NCBI GenBank assembly: GCA_019914995.1
Contig: CM034142.1
Span: 1,426,001-1,490,000, forward strand
Source: Acanthochlamys bracteata
Lineage: Eukaryota; Streptophyta; Magnoliopsida; Pandanales; Velloziaceae
Reading direction: 5' to 3'
Length of the DNA: 64,000 nt
Part shown: positions 59,098 to 64,000 of the stretch, one piece after another
Layout: each line of letters opens with the position of its first letter
How positions within the stretch are numbered: the stretch's first letter is position 1
Position numbers and translations under genes: made by a program
The notes under the pieces: generated by a model
Database searches by the model: none
The model's input: only the letters and a program-made list of their open reading frames with translations
What the model was told of the DNA's origin: nothing

Positions 59098-61669
59098 GAT
59101 GCTTTAGCAAAAACTTACTTGGCCCTTTTGGAGGCAACTTGTTTTCACTGATTTTTCTTGTTCATCTCTGAAACGATTTGAAAAAAAATAAAGTATAATG
59201 AAATTGATGATGATAATTAATAATAATAATGTTATATTCAATAGCTATATATATAACTAACAATAAAAGTCTAACTAACAAATATAATAAATGTGGGACT
59301 AAACTAATACTTAACGGCCAAAATAAAATGAGCCTATATATAAGTCTATATAATCTAACATGCCTTCTCAAACTCATGGAGAGTTCATTTTTCTTCTTTT
59401 TTTTATTTACTAGTTATTAAAATACTATGCTATAGGTTTCTAGTATTTCGTCTCAAAAGATGAAATTGGAACATATATCAATTAATAGAAGGCTGGCACT
59501 AGGAATAGCTAGTTTGATTTTGTTTTTCGAGATCAAATGCATTCCAAGGTTGTTTACAAAGTGCATAATGTCACACTCTTTGAAAAGTACTAGCAAAAGA
59601 AGGTCGTGGATCATATGATCCGTAAATTCAAACAGAGCAGCTGTCAAATGTATTGAACCCTTCAAGGTGCACTTTTGCTGGTGGAAAACCATGTCAGGAA
59701 ACTGGTTTCCATCTGTAGTTATGAATTTGAGGCATTCATATGACAAACACTAAATCATGCACATGAAACAGCAGGCCACAACTGTTTTACTCCATGACAT
59801 GTTTCCATCATAAGGTAAAGGCACCATTTGAGTTGCTACTTAAATACAAGTATAACCTTGTGATTGATCAAAATATGCCCTAAAGTTGAAGTCTGATGAG
59901 CCTACTTAGGATGATTGAAAGAAAGTTAAAGATTCTAATCTACAAAATTAGAAAGATTAACATAAAGCTAAAGGAGATCTTGTATATACATCGATGATAG
60001 TTAGAATCTTAAAAGCCCAGTCGAAAGAAATGCTATTTCATTACTAAAAGACTGCCGCTACATAATCTACTGTAAAAAGATGCTTTTGTCTATAAGCAAT
60101 TGCATTTAGCTAGATAGAACTGGCTGTTGGTTTCTTTATCTTAATCATTATTTTGGAGTATAAGTACCATGAGTTTACCTACTTACCTTTATGTCATCAA
60201 AGATAAATGGAGAGTGAGAGTTACAGATGAAAAATAGAACTGTGTACTCTCTTTAGTTCTTCTTTGTGAACTCTTTTTTTTTATTTTTTAAATCTACCTT
60301 TCATTTTCAAAAACCAGTCGTCAGACATTCATATTGTACGATAATAAAAAGGAAAAAGTGCATAAGGAATACACAAGGAATACTCATGATATTACTGAAA
60401 GATAAAATAAGATGATTAATCCCATGAGTGTCCTTTTGGTTAATTCAACTTGCATTTTCTTTTCTATACTGGGTTGCAATGAGATAAAATGCATGCCCCA
60501 TGATGAGTATTAGAAGATAAAAATGGTGGATTTGGAACAAAGGGTATAAGTTGGAGTACTTAAAATGATACCTAAAGGATTCCTCAAACAGGATTAGTTA
60601 GAAAGATTTAAAAGTCAAACAGAAAGGGGAGAGGTAAGAGAGCAGAAATCTAGAGAGAGAGACATAGGTAGAGGAAAGAAATGGTGTGATACAGAGAAAG
60701 GCTTCACCCACTCATCATTTCCACTCTGTTTACTTGGTGAGATGGATTTCTCTGACGTCTCAAAGCTAGTCGGGATAATTACTCCAGGACTGCACCACAC
60801 ACGTTACCAATTGGTTCTGGGATTGTTACTGCTTATCCTACTGGAAATCTTAAGCCAGATGACCATTGCAGTACTCCTAACTGACTATATAATAGATAGT
60901 TAGCCTTTAAAACAATCAATTACTGAATGGGCGTGCCTTTAAAATCGATATATTCGTCTGAAGGAAGATGCCCACTCAAAAAATGAAGCTCTAAGTTCGT
61001 ATTTGATGGAAATATGAGGAAGACTTGCTGACTTCTGTCTAAATTAATGCTGTGTTGGTAATTCGCAGGATGGTCCCCTGAAACTTTTGCTTAAACAAAT
61101 TCAAGGTGCAGTTTAATTTATAAGTTTTGAACCTAACATGGGAATAGAAATTAACATAGATGGTCATTGTGTATACAGTGCTATACGTATGTAATGTGCA
61201 TACATGTATCATGAAGTTGTCTCTGGTTTTATGCAGTGGTTCGGTTTTAGAGAAGGAGATATCATTGTTTATTTGTATCTTGGTCTCACAAAGGGTGGTA
61301 TGCATGTCAATTGCAATAGGTGCCTGCTCCCTGGTGCTGATTCTGGATCTTCTGCTTGCTTGATAAGTCTCTCAGTTGACTAAGCAATTGTGCTGCCAGC
61401 AACACCTAATTTGAGCTATACTGTCTTTCCTCCTTTTTCTTTTTTGGTTTATTTAAAATAAATGATGCTGTTCTGCCACCCAGTAGTTATCTGTTTCAGA
61501 ATTTCATTTTTGCTGCGGATTGAGCTCTTGAAAATCAGATACAATTCATACTTGTAACTGAACAGGCATTTGTAGGATATAGCACTACTAAAGTTTTGAC
61601 ACAGATCAGCTGCGCTTGGTACCCGATGCCTACTTAGTGACTTGCCACCTGCTTGTCTAAGTACATTGA

Positions 61670-62072
61670 GCATATTTGAAGCTTCAGCATCTATGCAAAC
61701 CCTTCGCAGCTTCAGCACTGGTTACTTGCTGTATTGCTCTTTCAAGCTCATTGCTAGATTCATATGCCATTTTAGCAGATATTGATCCTGCAACAGCAAA
61801 GGCAGCAATTGGAATTACTGGCCCTTTCCTTTCTGCATTTGGGTTTTTGTGCATCCTCAGAATAGTGATGTCATGGTACCCAAAGCTTCCTATGGTGGGC
61901 AAGTTTCCATATGTTCTTGTCTACGCTCCCACAGAACCATTTCTTAAGGTAACAAGGAAAGTGTTGTTGGAGTGGATGTGACACCTGTAGTTTGGTTAGA
62001 TCTTGTAAGTTTCTTGAGTAGAATACTAGTTGGTCCACAAGGGTGCTAGTGCTTTTATCTCAACAAACTTAA
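61670..62072 (+). pseudogene. CCB3-like (YGGT family) relic with two frameshifts
   Basis: From about 61670 the frame encodes LADIDPATAKAAIG, GPFLSAFGFL, LRIVMSWYPKLP and GKFPYVLVYAPTEPFL, matching plant CCB3, a YGGT protein needed for attaching haem to cytochrome b6 in thylakoids. Around 61955-61969 the frame breaks: the expected GVDVTPVVW sequence continues one frame away. At about 62043 a second shift occurs and the ending LVLLSQQ resumes in the third frame, stopping at 62070-62072. The conserved order over three frames argues for a decayed copy. No ATG start or transit peptide was found. A sequencing error at both points is possible but less likely. It could be a processed or fragmentary duplicate of a working gene elsewhere. 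Confidence 0.65.
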
Positions 62073-63160
62073 AGAATTTTGTATGCAAACAGAAGAAAGT
62101 TTTGCAATTTTCTTTCAGACACACTGATATTTTGCCCTGTAAGTTCTTGGATAAAGCAAAAGAAGTTCTACTTTTACCAGCCATAGCCTTTTGCTGAAGT
62201 ACAGGCGAATTAAGATACCTTTTCCAATTTACAGTTTAGGCAACTTTTGATTAGATCAGAAGCTTACTTCTTTTGGCTAACCAAATGTAGAGTGATGTAC
62301 GTATTGGTGTTAGTGAAGTAATCTAAAGTATTTAACAAATAATTTTAATAGAGGAAATAACTTTAAACTGACTATGTGTTTTATATATTTTCTAACTTGC
62401 TTTTGTGAAAAATCTTAATTTACCCTGTTGAGATGCTTGATGCCTGTGCTGTTGTTGCATATACACTTTTTAACAGAACTTTGTCTATTTGATTGAATAT
62501 TTTTAACATTCTGGTTTATAACCAACATCAAAACTTGTTCTGTACAGCATTTTGCATTGTTCCTGGAAACCTTGAAATGATATAGTGGCTACAAACTACA
62601 TTATATAGAAGTTTGTTGCTGCTGGTCTTATTCTACGTTCTCATGGAAAGTAAAATCTGTCTATTTTGTTTTTCATGTTTACTTTTAACATCCATATTTT
62701 TTTTTTTATAAAGATGAATCAATTCTATAAGTTTGATTCATCTGGTAGATCTTCTTTCAGAAATTCTAGTTGCACTTTAATATTTTTTGATTTAGTTTTG
62801 ATAAATGGTACTGGATTACTCTTTGGCGTGAGCTTTCATGCAAGTTTGTAAATTTGAGTGTTTAATTGGAAAAAAATAGCGAAAAACCTGGGGAACATAC
62901 CTTAACCTTTTATCGCTGCTATGAAAAACATTTGGCTGATGCAAAAGTGAATTTTTGAGAAGTAAATTTTAAGAAATAAGTTATTAAAAAAATAAATATA
63001 TGTAAATAAATTTGTAAATATAAATATAGAAAATCTTTCCAAGTCACTTCTATAGAAAGTCTCTCGTAGTCGCTTCTAGAAAAATGAGAAAGTCACTTAC
63101 ATAGAGTTTAAATAAACATGCCCTATGTGAAGCAAAGAAATCAACTATAGAAAAATAAAG
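62073..63160. other. Spacer
   Basis: No gene is supported. The frame at 62666-62851 is A/T-driven and lacks recognisable features. Confidence 0.4.
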
Positions 63161-63254
63161 AAGACGCTGCTACAAATTGCTCACCACATCGGAAGAATTT
63201 CCATTAAATTAAGCTGGAGCAACAGATGTGGTGAGCAGTTTGTAGCAGGGTCTT
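63161..63254. repeat. Near-perfect hairpin, 30-bp arms and 34-base loop
   Basis: Arms 63161-63190 and 63225-63254 pair with two mismatches (AAGACGCTGC... against ...GCAGGGTCTT), and weaker pairing extends to about 63145 and 63270. The size and stem quality fit a plant miRNA-like foldback or a very short MITE. It matches no miRNA I recall. Confidence 0.8.
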
Positions 63255-63538
63255 TACTATTTTTTAAAGATCAAGACAACATAGAAAATACAAAGATAAT
63301 CAATGTGGATAGAGATTACTTGGTTCTTTCTTTGTTTAAAGGTCTGTGCTTTTACACAAAATGTCTTCCTTAAAAAAGCGACTTCTTAAAAAGTGCGTTA
63401 TAGAAAATTCTTCGGAAGTGAATTTTTTGACCGAAAGAAGTTATTTCATGCTTAAAAGAACACATGTTATTGTCTTGTTTATATCCCTGTGTTTTGGGAT
63501 TTTCTTCGTTTTGGAGTACATGGATAAGCTATGTAATG

Positions 63539-64000
63539 TAGAGGTGATAAATTCAGATCCGATTTAAAAAAGTTAAATTCGGATCAATCTATTGTCGAAT
63601 TTAGATTATTTTCGAGTTAACATAAATTTGACCCCAAAAAGTTAAACAAGTTCCGTTCGAATTGATCCGAAAATAATTCGTTAAATCCATATAACTATTT
63701 ATATAATATATATTACTTAATAATTGAAAAATATTTTAAATAATAATATAGAATTTGAATTTAATATATATATATATATATATTTATTAATTTATTATAA
63801 TTTAACTAATTTTTATTTAATTTGTAAATTTTATCAAAATTAATTTTTTTTTATAGATATGTCATTAATAATATATATATAAAATTTAAAAGTAATATTT
63901 ATAATTTTTATTTTAATTATTAAATAGGTTGATCTGAATTTTATTCGATTATTAAATAGGTTGGTTAGAATTGACAACTTTGATCCATACAAATAAATAG
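63539..64000. mobile_element. Member of the TAGGGGTGGCAA hAT-type family, cut by the window edge
   Basis: It starts TAGAGGTGATAA at 63539 and contains the family phrases in the expected order, including a (TA)n run at about 63764-63782 and AAATAGGTTGATCTGAATTT near the edge. The other end lies outside the window. Confidence 0.65.

Larger units (their letters stand above)
56793..61666. other. Long region without an identified gene
   Basis: The start (about 56880-57000) resembles a plant leader (pyrimidine-rich, normal composition), so an unrecognised or non-coding transcript may begin here. A frame at 57299-57613 lacks an ATG start and matches nothing I know. Coding-like relics on the minus strand (58531-58698) and imperfect repeats (59008-59097) are listed separately. 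Upstream exons of the CCB3-like relic were looked for here and not found. Confidence 0.35.

Noticed and set aside
59285..59350. GTGGGACTAAAC phrase resembling the TRIM LTR
   Set aside because: Only about a dozen bases match the LTR at 37289-37408, with no partner repeat, primer site or target duplication nearby.

Overview
This window is nuclear DNA from a flowering plant, most likely a eudicot. The evidence is intron-containing genes of plant families (a PEPC-kinase-related kinase, two GT61 glycosyltransferases, a Bet1-like SNARE, a zinc-finger homeodomain factor, a CCB3-like plastid gene relic), very A+T-rich spacers, and typical plant transposons. I cannot name the species from sequence alone.

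Layout. 1-2.4 kb is A+T-rich spacer with a perfect 38-bp-arm palindrome. 2.6-6.3 kb is a three-exon protein kinase (PEPKR2-like, + strand) with an intact Tourist-like MITE in its long first intron. 7.3-8.9 kb is a two-exon GT61 glycosyltransferase on the minus strand (GT61-A), convergent with the kinase. 9.9-25 kb is a transposon block: a short hAT-type element with an exact 8-bp duplication, a decayed Athila/Tat-type Ty3-gypsy retrotransposon with a tRNA-Asp primer site and a 3' LTR cut to about 90 bp, a decayed hAT transposase gene, and a long foldback element. 25.3-28.2 kb is a three-exon GT61 paralogue on the plus strand (GT61-B), so the two GT61 genes point away from each other across this block. 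28.6-32.1 kb is a four-exon Bet1-like Qc-SNARE gene (minus). 32-40 kb is spacer with an hAT-type element, a complete TRIM element with equal 120-bp repeats and a 5-bp target duplication, and MITE debris. 40.3-41.0 kb is a single-exon ZF-HD transcription factor (minus). 42.2-45.3 kb is a gypsy element reduced to two LTRs plus gag-protease (minus). 45.5-51.2 kb carries three more members of one non-autonomous hAT-type family. 51.2-61.6 kb holds no gene I can identify with confidence. 61.7-62.1 kb is a frameshifted CCB3-like (YGGT family) relic. The right edge runs into a further hAT-type copy.

The genes do not form a pathway. The main functional link is the GT61 pair, which share family motifs, the identical ending SCPCS and the same last-intron position, but differ by one intron.

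The most unusual signal is in the last exon of GT61-A. The sense mRNA contains a site complementary to plant miR160 at miRNA positions 1-20, interrupted only by two extra bases between positions 9 and 10. That is the layout of an endogenous target mimic, inside a coding sequence and absent from the paralogue. Other notable items are the dated-looking TRIM, the hAT-type family with recognisable 8-bp target duplications, a short near-perfect hairpin at 63.2 kb, and the CCB3-like relic with two frameshifts.
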